Of a stretch of 64,000 nt of DNA, positions 25,898 through 37,582 are shown in pieces. Source of the stretch: Pseudoxanthomonas sp. Root65. GTDB lineage: Bacteria; Pseudomonadota; Gammaproteobacteria; Xanthomonadales; Xanthomonadaceae. Location: NCBI RefSeq assembly GCF_001427635.1, contig NZ_LMHA01000002.1, positions 682,001 through 746,000 of the forward strand. Reading direction: 5' to 3'. The notes under the pieces were generated by a model. That model made no database searches and was not told the DNA's origin. It saw only the letters and a list, made by a program, of their open reading frames with translations. Each line of letters begins with the position of its first letter. Positions within the stretch are counted from its first letter, which is position 1. Position numbers and translations under genes: made by a program.

Positions 25898-27138
25898 GCG
25901 TCTTCTTCCCCGTCATCCTCCAGGGCCAGCTGGTAGTGACCCTGGGCCGCCAGTGCCATCACGGCATCGCGACCGGCCTCGCTGAGCGCGCCATAGGTGG
26001 CGACGTCCAGGCTCTCCAGTGCCGCCAGCTGCTGGGCGTCCTTGACCGGTAGTACGTAATCCACGCCATTGCAGAACAGGGTTGCGCCCTTGCTGCGCCG
26101 GCGCCACGCGAAACGCGAGAACGGGTGGCGAAGCAGTCGCGCGCCCTGCTGCAGGTCCCATTCCATCTCGATGCGCGAGGGGGCATCCGGTGCCGGCATC
26201 ACGTCGCCGGACGCGCGATAGGTGGTGATGAAGCGGCCGAACCAGTCGCCGACCAGGTCCGGGTCGTTCATGCGCAGCGCATTGAGCGCCTCGACCACGC
26301 GCTCCATCGCGCGGGCGTCGATCTCGTTGGGGTCCTGCGGCGCGGTCAGGTCTTCGTCGTGGTAGCGCTGGGCGTCGTCGGCCTCGGCGATCAGCGTATC
26401 CAGGTAATCGCCGATCAGTTCGGCCGACGACGGCGCGCGCATGCCGATCGAGAAGGTCAGGCAGGCGTTCTCCGCCACGCCGTGGTGCGGGACCAGCGGC
26501 GGCAGGTACAGCATGTCGCCCGGCGACAACACCCATTCGTGCGTGGGATCGAACGTGCGCAGCAGTTTGATCGCCACGTCGTCCTGGAAGCCGAGGTCCG
26601 GCGCCGGCCTGCCCATCGCCACGCTGGCATCGATCATCCAGCGCCGCTCGCCCTGCGCCTGCAGCAGGAACACATCGTAGTGGTCCACGTGCGCGCCGAC
26701 CGAGCCGCCGGTCGCGGCGAAGCTGATCATGATGTCGTCCACCCGCCAGCGCGGCAGGAAGCGGAACTGTTCGAGCAGTCGCCGCACGTCCGCGTCCCAC
26801 TTGTCCACGTCCTGCACCAGCAGGGTCCAGTCGTGGTGCGGCAGGCCGGGGAAGTCCTCTTCCTGGAACGGCCCGGTACGCACGTCCCAGGCACCCGTCG
26901 TCCGGTCCAGGCTGATCAGGCGGGCCAGCACGCCTTCCTCGCAGGCCAGGCCGGCGAGGTCTTCCGGCTGCACCGGCGTTTCGAAATCCGGGAAAGCGTT
27001 GCGGATCAGCAGCGGACGCTTGTGCCAGTAGTCGCGCAGGAAGCGCTCGGCCGGCATGCCCAGCGGCTGCGCGCGCGAGGCGTCCACCTCGAACGGCAGA
27101 TCCTTGGGCGGGCGGGCGGTCTTGTTCTTCATGGGCAT
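25894..27138 (-). CDS. roxA: RoxA/YcfD-type JmjC ribosomal protein oxygenase
   Basis: The 414-residue protein is a JmjC/cupin 2-oxoglutarate-dependent oxygenase. It has the iron-binding H-x-D at His150/Asp152 (GAHVDHYD) and a distal His at 218-219 (VPHHG). Flanking regions match YcfD: FLRDYWHKRPLLIRNAFP at the start, QDVDKWDADVRRLLEQFRFLPRWRVDDIM, and a C-terminal winged-helix-like region. YcfD hydroxylates Arg81 of ribosomal protein L16. Length is somewhat greater than E. coli YcfD (373). It lies between a beta-lactamase and a GNAT gene in a probable operon. Confidence 0.85.
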   Translation of the reverse strand: MPMKNKTARPPKDLPFEVDASRAQPLGMPAERFLRDYWHKRPLLIRNAFPDFETPVQPEDLAGLACEEGVLARLISLDRTTGAWDVRTGPFQEEDFPGLPHHDWTLLVQDVDKWDADVRRLLEQFRFLPRWRVDDIMISFAATGGSVGAHVDHYDVFLLQAQGERRWMIDASVAMGRPAPDLGFQDDVAIKLLRTFDPTHEWVLSPGDMLYLPPLVPHHGVAENACLTFSIGMRAPSSAELIGDYLDTLIAEADDAQRYHDEDLTAPQDPNEIDARAMERVVEALNALRMNDPDLVGDWFGRFITTYRASGDVMPAPDAPSRIEMEWDLQQGARLLRHPFSRFAWRRRSKGATLFCNGVDYVLPVKDAQQLAALESLDVATYGALSEAGRDAVMALAAQGHYQLALEDDGEEDA

Positions 27139-27170
27139 GCAGTCGCGACGGGGGAGGGAAAGCCAGCATC

Positions 27171-27186
27171 CACGGCCATGGCCGTG
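27171..27186. terminator. 16-bp perfect palindrome in the roxA-bla gap
   Basis: CACGGCCATGGCCGTG lies in the 64-bp space between the beta-lactamase stop and the roxA-like start. No T-tract follows, so it may be an attenuator or simply a chance palindrome; readthrough within the operon remains likely. Confidence 0.3.
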
Positions 27187-27202
27187 TCGTCATTGAGGCC
27201 GG

Positions 27203-28102
27203 TCAAGGCGAAGGCGGGGAGGCGGCTTCGTCTGCCAGGCGTTTGTCCAGCCGCTGCGTGGCCCGTTCCGCATACGCGCGGCAGGCACCTGTATCGACCA
27301 GCGGCGCGTTGGCGCGTGCACCGATCCGCGCCCACAACTGGCTTGCTGACGGATGCGGGGTGACCAGGATGTCGCAGTCCAGCGCGGCCACGCGCGCCAG
27401 GGTGGCGCGGAACGCGGCGGTGTAACCCGGGTGCGCGGCATCGTCGCTGTAGCGGTACACGTCGTCCGAGATCGCGGTCAGGCTGTCGGCGTAGACCATC
27501 TGATGGCAGGCATCGCCTTCGCAGGACCGCCATGTCCAGCTGGTGCCGCCGGGCGTGTGGCCGGGCGTCGCGATGGCCTGCAAGGCGAGCCCGCCCACCT
27601 TCACCACGCCGTCGTCGGCGAGCGTGATGACCTGCGCGACAGGGGCGATGGGTTCCGCCACCTCCATTTGCGGGTCACGGCGATCCGGTCTGCCGCGCTT
27701 CAACGTATCCACGGCCGGTGCGCGGGCGTAGACGGGCGCGCCGGTGGCGCGCTGCAGTTCGGCCAAGCTGCCGGCGTGGTCGTGGTGCTCATGCGAGAAC
27801 ACGATGGCGCGCACGTCCTCCGGCTTGAAGCCGAGCGTGCGGATGTTGGCGAGGATCTGCGGACCGGCCTGCGGCGTGCCGGCATCGACCAGGATGTGGC
27901 CGTCATCGGAGGTCACCAGCAGCGCGCTGATGCCGCAGGTGCCGACGTACCAGGTGTTGCCGTACACCTTCAGCGGCGTGGCCGGGTCGTTCCAGCCGGC
28001 GTCATCGGCGCAGGCCTTGGCGATGGGGGTGTCGGCAGCCAGTGCGGCCGTCGGCAGCGCGAGGGCAATTAAGCCCGATAGCAAGGTGGTGCGGAGCATC
28101 AT
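27203..28102 (-). CDS. Subclass B3 metallo-beta-lactamase
   Basis: The 299-residue product has a signal peptide ending AALAA (about residue 23), so it is periplasmic. The full zinc site is present: HEHHDH at 104-109 (His, His, Asp, His ligands), His182 in GHTPGG and His250 in VTPHPS. This is the canonical B3 set, with the B3-like N-terminus [15 protein letters not shown]. It should hydrolyse beta-lactams including carbapenems, but related hydrolases of the same fold exist and activity is unproven. The ATG overlaps the VOC gene stop by 4 bp. There are no mobile-element marks around it. Confidence 0.85.
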   Translation of the reverse strand: MMLRTTLLSGLIALALPTAALAADTPIAKACADDAGWNDPATPLKVYGNTWYVGTCGISALLVTSDDGHILVDAGTPQAGPQILANIRTLGFKPEDVRAIVFSHEHHDHAGSLAELQRATGAPVYARAPAVDTLKRGRPDRRDPQMEVAEPIAPVAQVITLADDGVVKVGGLALQAIATPGHTPGGTSWTWRSCEGDACHQMVYADSLTAISDDVYRYSDDAAHPGYTAAFRATLARVAALDCDILVTPHPSASQLWARIGARANAPLVDTGACRAYAERATQRLDKRLADEAASPPSP

Positions 28103-28497
28103 GTGGCGATCTCGTCGTAGCCGCGGTTGACGAACTGCAGCAGGCACCAGCCGTGGCCCCAGGGATCGGCCAGCCGCACGATGCGTCCCCAGTTCGTTTC
28201 GCGGATGTCGGTTTCCTGCGCAAGACCGGCCTGCAGGGCGCGGGCGAGGGCAGGCTCAAGGGAATCCACCACCACGTCCAGGTGCACGGGCGTCCAGTGG
28301 CGGGCGTAGTCGCGGGGCGCATCGGCGGCCGCGATCGATCCGGAGGGGTTGTGCAGCAGGTAGATCGGCGCCTGCGCGCCCAGCAGTTCCACGCCGCCGT
28401 CGCCGAAGCGACGCGCGGCGGTCAGGCCGAAGGCCGTCGTGTACAGCACCTCTGCCGCGGACAGGTCGGGAACATCGATGTTGATCAGCAGGTGCAT
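28099..28497 (-). CDS. VOC-family (glyoxalase/bleomycin-resistance fold) protein
   Basis: The 132-residue protein has the paired beta-alpha-beta-beta-beta modules of the vicinal oxygen chelate fold: [23 protein letters not shown] in the first, and [21 protein letters not shown] with [19 protein letters not shown] in the second. Possible metal ligands are His, His and Glu residues, but the set is incomplete on inspection, so it may be a binding protein rather than an enzyme. It starts 23 bp after purB and overlaps the beta-lactamase gene by 4 bp. Confidence 0.83.
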   Translation of the reverse strand: MHLLINIDVPDLSAAEVLYTTAFGLTAARRFGDGGVELLGAQAPIYLLHNPSGSIAAADAPRDYARHWTPVHLDVVVDSLEPALARALQAGLAQETDIRETNWGRIVRLADPWGHGWCLLQFVNRGYDEIAT

Positions 28498-28520
28498 CGC
28501 CGTTCCCTCGCGTCCGTCCT

Positions 28521-31468
<2,948 letters not shown>

Positions 31469-31475
31469 GGACGTT

Positions 31476-31496
31476 GCCGCGCGTCAGTCGCGCGGC
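31476..31496. terminator. Hairpin at the fumC/convergent gene junction
   Basis: GCCGCGCG-TCAGT-CGCGCGGC forms an 8-bp stem 8 bp after the fumC stop and overlaps the stop region of the convergent gene ending at 31484. No U-tract follows, so its efficiency is uncertain. Confidence 0.45.
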
Positions 31497-31909
31497 GGCC
31501 ACTCGCCGGGGATCTTCATCCCGCCCAGCATCGCCAGCGCGCCTTCGCACATCTGCTGCTTCTGCTCGGGCGTGCCGCTGTCCAGGCGCCCCAGTCGTTG
31601 CGCGAGCGTGCGCTCGCGGTATGCGACCAGGGTGTCGCCCGGCGCGAACTCGGCGAGCGTCAGCAGGCGCCCGCGCTCGATCTGGTCCTGGTGAGTATTG
31701 ACGTAGCGGAAATAGGCCGGGGCTGCACGCTGCAGGTAGCCCGCATCCGTCGCGGCGCATTTCTCTATCAGCACCGGCATCGCGAACGTGGCGACGTAGG
31801 CGATGTGGTCCTGGAAGGCCTGTTCGCGGGCGGGGTCCGGTGTATCGGCCGCCTGCGCGGTGGACACCGTCATCGCCAGTCCCAGCAGCATCGTGCCGAC
31901 GTATTTCAT
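31484..31909 (-). CDS. Small exported hypothetical protein (141 aa)
   Basis: Not recognised. The N-terminus is a signal peptide (MKYVGTMLLGLAMTVSTAQAAD), so the mature protein of about 120 residues is periplasmic. The mature part is helical, with two Cys (EKCAATDAGY and KQQMCEGALAML) that could form a disulfide. GAGG precedes the ATG. It is the last gene of the nine-gene minus-strand run starting at 37556, 64 bp after the nearest DUF2884-like gene. Function is unknown. Confidence 0.65.
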   Translation of the reverse strand: MKYVGTMLLGLAMTVSTAQAADTPDPAREQAFQDHIAYVATFAMPVLIEKCAATDAGYLQRAAPAYFRYVNTHQDQIERGRLLTLAEFAPGDTLVAYRERTLAQRLGRLDSGTPEQKQQMCEGALAMLGGMKIPGEWPPRD

Positions 31910-31973
31910 TGCGGACCTCGTAAGGGAAAAGGAAGGATGACTCGACGTCGCGCGCCACGCGCCAGACGGGCGC

Positions 31974-32636
31974 TCAGGGCGAAGGCGCATCGGCCGGCTG
32001 CGCGGCGGCGGCATCGGCTTCCGCCGCGGCATTGCCTGCCGTTCCGGGCGCATCGCCCTTGACCGCCCGGCCGAGCGCGCGTCCGACTTCCTCGCCGGCA
32101 TCGTGGGCGCCGCTGTGCGAGGTGCGGCACTCCTCCACGTCGTCCAGCTCCATGCTCGCGTAGGGTTGGAACGCGGGCAGCGCGGCGGCAAGGTCCTGCT
32201 GCGCCTTGTACAGGCCGGGCAGGCGGTCGCAGATCTTCATCGCTTCGGCTTCCACCTTCTTCGCCTCGGCGTCGATCTGCTGGTCGATCTGGTCGGGATT
32301 GCCGCTGAAGATGCCCTTCACCGCCGCGCCGACCGCCTTGCCGGCCAGCTTCACGCCTTCCTTGCCGGTGGCGATGCCGGCGTCGGCGATGCCGCCGAGT
32401 TCGCGGTGATAGGCGACCAGCAAGGCGCGCTGCGCATCGCTGACCGGCACCGGCTTGCCATCGACGATGAAGTCGCCCTTCGCCGACACTTCGGCTTTCG
32501 GATGACCGGGACTGTCGAGCTTGACGTTCTGGCCCCACAACGCGCGGGATGAGGTCTTGTCGGCATCGGCATCGGCGCCTGGTGAGCAGGCAGCCAGCAG
32601 CGCGACGGAAAAGGCGATGGCGAACGTACGAATCAT
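31974..32636 (-). CDS. YggN/DUF2884-like lipoprotein, paralogue A
   Basis: The 220-residue product has the lipobox LLAAC within the first 18 residues. It shares two blocks with the proteins at 33572 and 34339: a K-x-E-V/I-[ST]-x-x-G-[DE]-[FL]-[LI]-[IV]-x-GKPV block near residue 50, and a C-terminal block C-x-R-LP-x-L ... QQ-x-LA-x-ALP-x-F-x-PYA-S-M-x-x-DDV-E-E-C. The Ala/Asp-rich tail after the last Cys is unique to this copy. The ATG at 32636 was chosen because GAGGA abuts the alternative ATG at 32642 with no spacing. Function unknown. Confidence 0.75.
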   Translation of the reverse strand: MIRTFAIAFSVALLAACSPGADADADKTSSRALWGQNVKLDSPGHPKAEVSAKGDFIVDGKPVPVSDAQRALLVAYHRELGGIADAGIATGKEGVKLAGKAVGAAVKGIFSGNPDQIDQQIDAEAKKVEAEAMKICDRLPGLYKAQQDLAAALPAFQPYASMELDDVEECRTSHSGAHDAGEEVGRALGRAVKGDAPGTAGNAAAEADAAAAQPADAPSP

Positions 32637-32652
32637 GGTCATTCCTCGGGAA

Positions 32653-33489
32653 TCAACGACGCTGGGGGATATCGATCTTGCCTTTCACGCCGTCGTGGTC
32701 GACGTCGCCGCTGCCCACCGAGCGGACGCTCAGGTTGCCGGCGACATCACGCACGTCCACGCCGCCGGAGCCCACTGATCCGACCGTGACGTTGCCGTTG
32801 ATGTCGCGCAGCTCGGCGCCGCCGGAACCGATGGAGCGGATCTCGACGTCGCCGCCGCCGGACAGGCTGAAGCCGCCCGAGCCGATGCCGCCGACCTGGG
32901 TGGCTCCACGCACCTTGTCCGCCTCGACTTCGCCCGAGCCGATCGACACCACGTTGAGGCTGCCGGCGCCATGGACATCGATCTCGCCCGAGCCCACCGA
33001 GGCGGCGACGAGGCCGCGGATATCGCGGCCCACGGCATGGCCAGAGCCGACGTCGGCGCTGAGCACCGGCGCACCCGTGACCTCGGCTTCGCCCGAGCCG
33101 ACCTTCACCTGCACGGGCACGTGGTCGGGCAGGGTCGCGGACAGGTGCAGGTAGGCGTACTTGCCGCCGAACGAAAAGACGCTGGCATTGCCGTCCTGGT
33201 ACAGCCGAACGACCAGCTTGTCACCGGCCCGCCGCTGCTCGATCTTCAGGCGCGGAAGCCGGTCGGCATGACTGCTGCAGGCCCGGCCATCCAGGGCGGC
33301 CGGCGCACCGACACGTGATTCCACGGTCAGATGATGCGGGCCGACCTCGAACACCACGGCCCTGGCGTCGCCGATGTCGAGCGTCAGTTGGCGCGGCGCT
33401 TCGTGCTTGCAGTATCTGTCCGACGCCAGCGCGGGCGCGGAGAGTGCGAGCAGGGCGAGCAGGGCGGAAGCGATCAGGGCGGTGCGCAT
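32653..33489 (-). CDS. GIN/DUF2807-type beta-solenoid envelope protein
   Basis: The 278-residue protein has a signal peptide (ALLALSAPALAS) and a first domain with two Cys. From about residue 130 onwards there are eight short repeats carrying [VI]-G-S-G-x-[AVG]-x-[VL] at roughly 17-20 residue spacing, typical of the right-handed beta-helix of head-GIN/DUF2807 proteins. These are envelope proteins of unknown role, frequently encoded near stress regulators. It sits between two DUF2884-like genes, 16 bp before paralogue A. There is no lipobox or autotransporter domain, so it is probably soluble in the periplasm. Confidence 0.8.
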   Translation of the reverse strand: MRTALIASALLALLALSAPALASDRYCKHEAPRQLTLDIGDARAVVFEVGPHHLTVESRVGAPAALDGRACSSHADRLPRLKIEQRRAGDKLVVRLYQDGNASVFSFGGKYAYLHLSATLPDHVPVQVKVGSGEAEVTGAPVLSADVGSGHAVGRDIRGLVAASVGSGEIDVHGAGSLNVVSIGSGEVEADKVRGATQVGGIGSGGFSLSGGGDVEIRSIGSGGAELRDINGNVTVGSVGSGGVDVRDVAGNLSVRSVGSGDVDHDGVKGKIDIPQRR

Positions 33490-33571
33490 CGGCGGGTCTC
33501 GGGAATCGGGTCGTTCGGGCCGGAGATGCCGGTGGCGAGGGCGGGGCGCTGCCGGCGGAATCAACGGTGCA

Positions 33572-34246
33572 TCAACGCGTGGCGAACTCGCGACGGACCT
33601 CCCGCTCGCAGTCTTCGACATCGTCCGCTTCCAGCGTGGCGTAGGGACGGAACGACGGAAGACTGGCCGAGAGGCCCTGCTGGCTGTCCATCAACGCCGG
33701 CAGGCTGCGGCAGATTTGGCGCACGCCGGGTTCCACGGTCTCCCTGACGGTTTTCTCGACGCGGCGTTCCAGGCTGCCGGTCATGGCGCCGACCATCAGG
33801 CTGAAGAGGCCGCGGTCCACGACCTCGAGCGCGGCCTGCGCGCTGCGCTCACCGATGTCGATGCCGGCCTTGGCGATGTCGATCACCTGACCGCGATATC
33901 GCAGGAGTTGCTGCCGCTGGCGGACGTCGATGGCGACCGCCTTGCCTTCGATCAGGAAGTCGCCCTGCGGGGTGATTTCCGCCTTCGGCAGCACGCGATC
34001 CTCGTCGGCGGTGCGCTTGCCGGACTTTCCGAAGCGCAGGTTGTCGCCCAGTTGCAGGTTGCCGGTCTCCAGCTCACGGCGGGCGGCGGCCAGCTCGGCC
34101 CGCACGTCATCGCGTGCGCTTGCCAGGTCGGCACTGATTTCGCTGTCGATGCTCGTGTCCCTGGCATTGGCCGTCTGCGCCGCGAATGGCAGCAGACTGG
34201 CGAGCAACAAGGGAAGCAGGGCACGGTGGAGGCAGGGTGCATGCAT
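33572..34246 (-). CDS. YggN/DUF2884-like exported protein, paralogue B
   Basis: The 224-residue protein has a cleavable signal peptide (ending NARD, about residue 29) instead of a lipobox. The middle contains AEITPQGDFLIEGKAVAID and the C-terminus has ICRSLPALMDSQQGLSASLP followed by FRPYATLEADDVEDC, the blocks shared with its two neighbours. An Arg/Ala/Glu-rich coiled-coil-like stretch lies near residues 40-65. AAGGAG is 7 nt before the ATG at 34246. The role is unknown; the family occurs widely in gammaproteobacterial envelopes. Confidence 0.78.
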   Translation of the reverse strand: MHAPCLHRALLPLLLASLLPFAAQTANARDTSIDSEISADLASARDDVRAELAAARRELETGNLQLGDNLRFGKSGKRTADEDRVLPKAEITPQGDFLIEGKAVAIDVRQRQQLLRYRGQVIDIAKAGIDIGERSAQAALEVVDRGLFSLMVGAMTGSLERRVEKTVRETVEPGVRQICRSLPALMDSQQGLSASLPSFRPYATLEADDVEDCEREVRREFATR

Positions 34247-34338
34247 GTCGGTCTCCTTCGCGGGTGGGGGCGACGCGCGTCGTTCGCGGCGATCCCGGGA
34301 ATCGGCTGTCGCGCTGTGCGCCACGTGAGGCAGCGGGC

Positions 34339-35001
34339 TCAGAAGGTCCAGGTACCGTCGCCGTTGGCATCGCCGCAGTCGTCCACGTCGGACTGGTCCA
34401 TGCTGGCGTAAGGCTTGAACTCGGGCAGCGCGGTGGCCAGGGCCTGCTGCGCAACGAGCAGCCCCGGCAGGCGCGTGCACAGCTGCGCCACCATCGGCTT
34501 GATCTTCGCCTTGGCCTGTTCGCCGACCTGCTGGCCGATCTCGTCGCCGGACTGGCCGGCGAGCACGCCCTTCAGGGCGGATGCCGCGGCATCGATGCCA
34601 ACCCGTGCGCCTTCCATGCCGATGGCCATGCCGTCGCCGACCACGCCGAGCAGCTCGCCGCGGTAGGCCAGCACCAGCGCCTTCTGTTCCGCCGTGGTGG
34701 CGACCGGTTTGCCTTCGATCAACAACTCGCCGGACGGCGTGATCTCTGCCTTCGGCAGGGATTGGCTTTCGTTGCGGTTGAGCGAGATGTTCTCGCGCGC
34801 CAGCTTTTCGCGGGCGGTGGCGATTTCCTCGCGGGCCTTCTCCATTTCCTGACTGGCTTCACCCAGCCCCTTGGCGACTTCGCCCATGGCCTCGGCGGCG
34901 ATGCCGGTGGTGTCCTGCTTGTCTTGTGCCGGCTGGCAGGCTGCAAGCAGCAAGGCGGCGGCGATGCCGGCGCTGCGGACCAGAAGAGCATTCTTGTGCA
35001 T
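34339..35001 (-). CDS. YggN/DUF2884-like lipoprotein, paralogue C
   Basis: The 220-residue lipoprotein has the lipobox LLAAC at Cys22 with Gln-Pro after it (outer-membrane sorting expected). A charged helical region (residues 40-75, EKAREEIATAREKLARE) follows, then the shared AEITPSGELLIEGKPVATT block, and the C-terminal LCTRLPGLLVAQQALATALP and FKPYASMDQSDVDDC. It is the first of the three paralogues after the ABC permease gene (61 bp gap). Similarity among the three points to tandem duplication followed by divergence of anchoring. Confidence 0.78.
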   Translation of the reverse strand: MHKNALLVRSAGIAAALLLAACQPAQDKQDTTGIAAEAMGEVAKGLGEASQEMEKAREEIATAREKLARENISLNRNESQSLPKAEITPSGELLIEGKPVATTAEQKALVLAYRGELLGVVGDGMAIGMEGARVGIDAAASALKGVLAGQSGDEIGQQVGEQAKAKIKPMVAQLCTRLPGLLVAQQALATALPEFKPYASMDQSDVDDCGDANGDGTWTF

Positions 35002-35062
35002 GGGTTGTCCCTTGTCGTATCGAAGAAAAGCGGGCGGCGGTGGGGCGCCGCCCCGGGCAGGC

Positions 35063-36058
35063 TTACTCGCTCTCGCGCCAGCGGCGCAGGTAGATCGCAC
35101 CGATGATGAGGGCCACGCCGATGGCCGCACCGATCCACAGGTCGGCCGAGGCGAAGGCCTGCCAGCTGCGGGTCAGGTCGATGGCATTGGCCAGGTCGTC
35201 CGGCGTATTGATCTCGGCCTGCGGATTGGCGGCACCGCCGGACAGGGTGGGGAACCAGGCGCCGGGGATCACGCTGGCCAGGCCGCGGTAGACCACGGTG
35301 TACCAGATCAGATCGTGGCGGATTTCCAGACCCGGCAGGATGTCGGTCATGCTGATGATCACGCAGGCCAGCACCGGCACCAGCACCGCCCACAGGAACG
35401 GCTTGCTGCGCGACCAGGCCGAGCAGAACATCAACCAGCCCACCGCCGGCAGTGCCCAGAACACGTAGACCGGCAGCGAGGACAACACGCCGCCGATGAT
35501 GCGCAGCGGATGCGAGTGGGTGAAGATCGCGCCGCCTGCCGGCAACCCGTTGACCGTGATGGTCAGCGCCGAGATCAGCCACATCGCCAGCCCGATCAGG
35601 ATGCCCACGCCCACCGCGAGCAACGGGGCCAGCAGCAGCGCCCAAGCCAGCTTGGACAGCACCATGTGCGTGTCGGAGATGGGGAGCGACTTCCAGAACA
35701 GCACGCTGCGGTCGCGGCGGTCGTCGTACAGCGTGCCCAGCGCGTAGAAGAACACCACGAAGGCCAGCACCACGCAGGCCAGCATCACGCCACCCAGCAA
35801 CATGCCGTCGCCAATGCCGCCGACGATCATCTCGGCCTTTCGCGGCGCTTCATCGATGTCGAAGCCGCCGCCCATCGAACCACGTGCGGCGATGCTGCCG
35901 ATGATCGCCAGGATCACGTTCAGTACCACGAAGATGCCGCCGGTGATGACCGGGGCCCAGAAGAAGCCGCCGCGGTTCTCCCAGAACTCGCGCTTCAGCA
36001 ACCACGTGAACGCGCCCGGCTTGGAGGATTTGCCCAATGTCGATGTCACGGCGTTCAT
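35063..36058 (-). CDS. ABC-2-type transporter permease
   Basis: The 331-residue membrane protein begins with a cytoplasmic segment FTWLLKREFWENRGGFFWAPV, as in ABC-2 permeases of the YtrC/D class, and has about six hydrophobic segments. The long extracytoplasmic part between the last two segments (about residues 240-305) is hydrophilic. Its start overlaps the ATPase gene by 4 bp, so the two are translated together. In Bacillus the equivalent Ytr transporter affects cell-wall thickness and competence; the cargo here is unknown. Confidence 0.85.
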   Translation of the reverse strand: MNAVTSTLGKSSKPGAFTWLLKREFWENRGGFFWAPVITGGIFVVLNVILAIIGSIAARGSMGGGFDIDEAPRKAEMIVGGIGDGMLLGGVMLACVVLAFVVFFYALGTLYDDRRDRSVLFWKSLPISDTHMVLSKLAWALLLAPLLAVGVGILIGLAMWLISALTITVNGLPAGGAIFTHSHPLRIIGGVLSSLPVYVFWALPAVGWLMFCSAWSRSKPFLWAVLVPVLACVIISMTDILPGLEIRHDLIWYTVVYRGLASVIPGAWFPTLSGGAANPQAEINTPDDLANAIDLTRSWQAFASADLWIGAAIGVALIIGAIYLRRWRESE

Positions 36059-36930
36059 GCGTAGGTTCCTTTCATGATGGCGACGAACAGGTCGGCCAGG
36101 CCAGGGGTACGGGTTTCACCGAGGGCGGCGAGATGTCCTTTCGGCGCACCGTCGAACAGAAGCACGGTCTTGCCGAAGGGCAGGGCGCGTTCGTCGATGG
36201 GCTTCAGGGCGCGGGCCTGCTCGACCGCTTCGCCGCTGACGAGCAGTTCGGTATAGCGTTCCGCGACCTCTTCCATCTGCGAGGTCAGCACGATCTTGCC
36301 GTCGCGGATGAACATCACGTCGGTGAGGATGTGCTCGATCTCCTCCACCTGGTGGGTGGTCACGATGATCGTCTTCTGCTCGTCGAAGTAGTCCTCCAGC
36401 AGGCGCTGGTAGAACTGCTTGCGGTAGAGGATGTCCAGGCCCAGCGTGGGCTCGTCCAGCACCAGCAGCTTGGCGTCGATCGCCATCACCAGCGCCAGGT
36501 GCAGTTGCACGATCATGCCCTTGGACATCTCGCGCACGCGCAGGTTGGGCTTGAGCTGGGTGTTGGCGATGAAGCGTTCGCACTTGGCGCGGTCGAAGCG
36601 CGGGTGGACGCCGGCGACGAAGTCGATGGCCTCCTTCACCCGCATCCAGCGCGGCAGCACGGCGACGTCGGCGATGAAGCAGACATCCTTCATCAGTTCG
36701 TCGCGGTCCTTGCGCGGGTCCAGCCCGAGCACCTTCAGCTGGCCCTCGAACGGCGTCAGGCCCAGGATGGCCTTCAGCGCGGTGGTCTTGCCGGCCCCGT
36801 TGGGGCCGATCAGGCCGATGATCTTGCCCGCTTCGATCTCGAAACTGGTGTTGTCCAGCGCAAGCTTGTTCCGGTACGCCTTGCGCAGGCCGTGGGCCGA
36901 CACCACGGTATTGGCGATTGCAGCATTCAT
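36055..36930 (-). CDS. ABC transporter ATP-binding protein (YtrB-like)
   Basis: The 291-residue ATPase has Walker A GPNGAGKTT (residues of about 43-51), a degenerate signature in place of LSGGQ (MSKGMIVQLHLALVMA, as in YtrB-type exporters), Walker B KLLVLDEPTLGLD and switch His in TTHQVEE. A C-terminal extension of 60 residues follows the nucleotide-binding fold. The start codon overlaps the GntR stop by one base (TGATG), so translation is coupled to the repressor. It pairs with the permease encoded directly after it. Confidence 0.9.
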   Translation of the reverse strand: MNAAIANTVVSAHGLRKAYRNKLALDNTSFEIEAGKIIGLIGPNGAGKTTALKAILGLTPFEGQLKVLGLDPRKDRDELMKDVCFIADVAVLPRWMRVKEAIDFVAGVHPRFDRAKCERFIANTQLKPNLRVREMSKGMIVQLHLALVMAIDAKLLVLDEPTLGLDILYRKQFYQRLLEDYFDEQKTIIVTTHQVEEIEHILTDVMFIRDGKIVLTSQMEEVAERYTELLVSGEAVEQARALKPIDERALPFGKTVLLFDGAPKGHLAALGETRTPGLADLFVAIMKGTYA

Positions 36931-37292
36931 CACTTGATCCCCTTGGATTGCAGCAACTCTTCGATGGACAGGCCCAGGCGCTCGATGCGCTCGGCGACGG
37001 CCGGCCACTCTTCGGTCAGGAAACGCTCGCGCTCGCTGCCGCGAAGCTTCTTGGCGGCTTCGTCGGTGACGAACATGCCCAGGCCGCGGCGCTTCTCCAC
37101 CAGTGCCTCGTCCGCCAACTCCTGGTAGGCGCGCGAGACGGTGATGGGATTCAGCTGGTACTCCGCGGCCACCTGGCGGACGGAGGGCAGGGCGTCGCCC
37201 GGCTTCAGGATGCCGTCCAGCATCATGGCGATCACGCGATCCTTCAACTGACGGTAGATGGGAGCACCGTCGCTCCATTGGATGGGCGCCAT
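36930..37292 (-). CDS. ytrA: GntR-family repressor, YtrA subfamily
   Basis: The 120-residue protein has an N-terminal winged helix (APIYRQLKDRVIAMMLDGILKPGDALPSVRQVAAEYQLNPITVSRAYQELADEALVEKRRGLGMFV) and only a 40-residue C-terminal part, the short dimerisation domain that defines the YtrA subfamily. YtrA repressors bind a palindrome in their own promoter and control the ABC genes after them. Here such a palindrome lies at 37583-37606, one gene upstream. The cognate signal is usually wall-active antibiotics, but nothing in the sequence shows it here. Confidence 0.88.
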   Translation of the reverse strand: MAPIQWSDGAPIYRQLKDRVIAMMLDGILKPGDALPSVRQVAAEYQLNPITVSRAYQELADEALVEKRRGLGMFVTDEAAKKLRGSERERFLTEEWPAVAERIERLGLSIEELLQSKGIK

Positions 37293-37295
37293 GGC

Positions 37296-37556
37296 TCAGC
37301 TCCTCGGACGCAGGGATTGGCCGAAAGAGAAGTACGGCATGGACAGGGAGGCGCGGGCACGGCGCTTGTGCGCGGGCGCCTGCGGGGATTGGTCGTCGCC
37401 GGTGATCTCGCGGACGTCGGATTCCAGCGCGCCCACCAGCGTGGCCGGATCCACCTCGGACGTGCGGGCGCCGGACATGGCCGCCAGGGCACCCGCTGCC
37501 AGCAACAGGCCGCCGACGGCCAGGCTGGGCAGGGTGTGGGTCAGTTTCGGGTTCAT
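37296..37556 (-). CDS. Small membrane-anchored protein, first gene of the YtrA operon
   Basis: The 86-residue protein has one hydrophobic segment (SLAVGGLLLAAGALAAM, about 11-27), followed by a hydrophilic part with a basic HKRRARAS stretch. It may be an exported peptide or a single-pass membrane protein. AGGGGGG precedes the ATG. It lies 3 bp before ytrA and 27 bp after the operator palindrome, so it is the first translated gene of the operon. I do not recognise its family. Confidence 0.65.
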   Translation of the reverse strand: MNPKLTHTLPSLAVGGLLLAAGALAAMSGARTSEVDPATLVGALESDVREITGDDQSPQAPAHKRRARASLSMPYFSFGQSLRPRS

Positions 37557-37582
37557 CGGGTACCCCCCTGAGTTGGGTGAGT

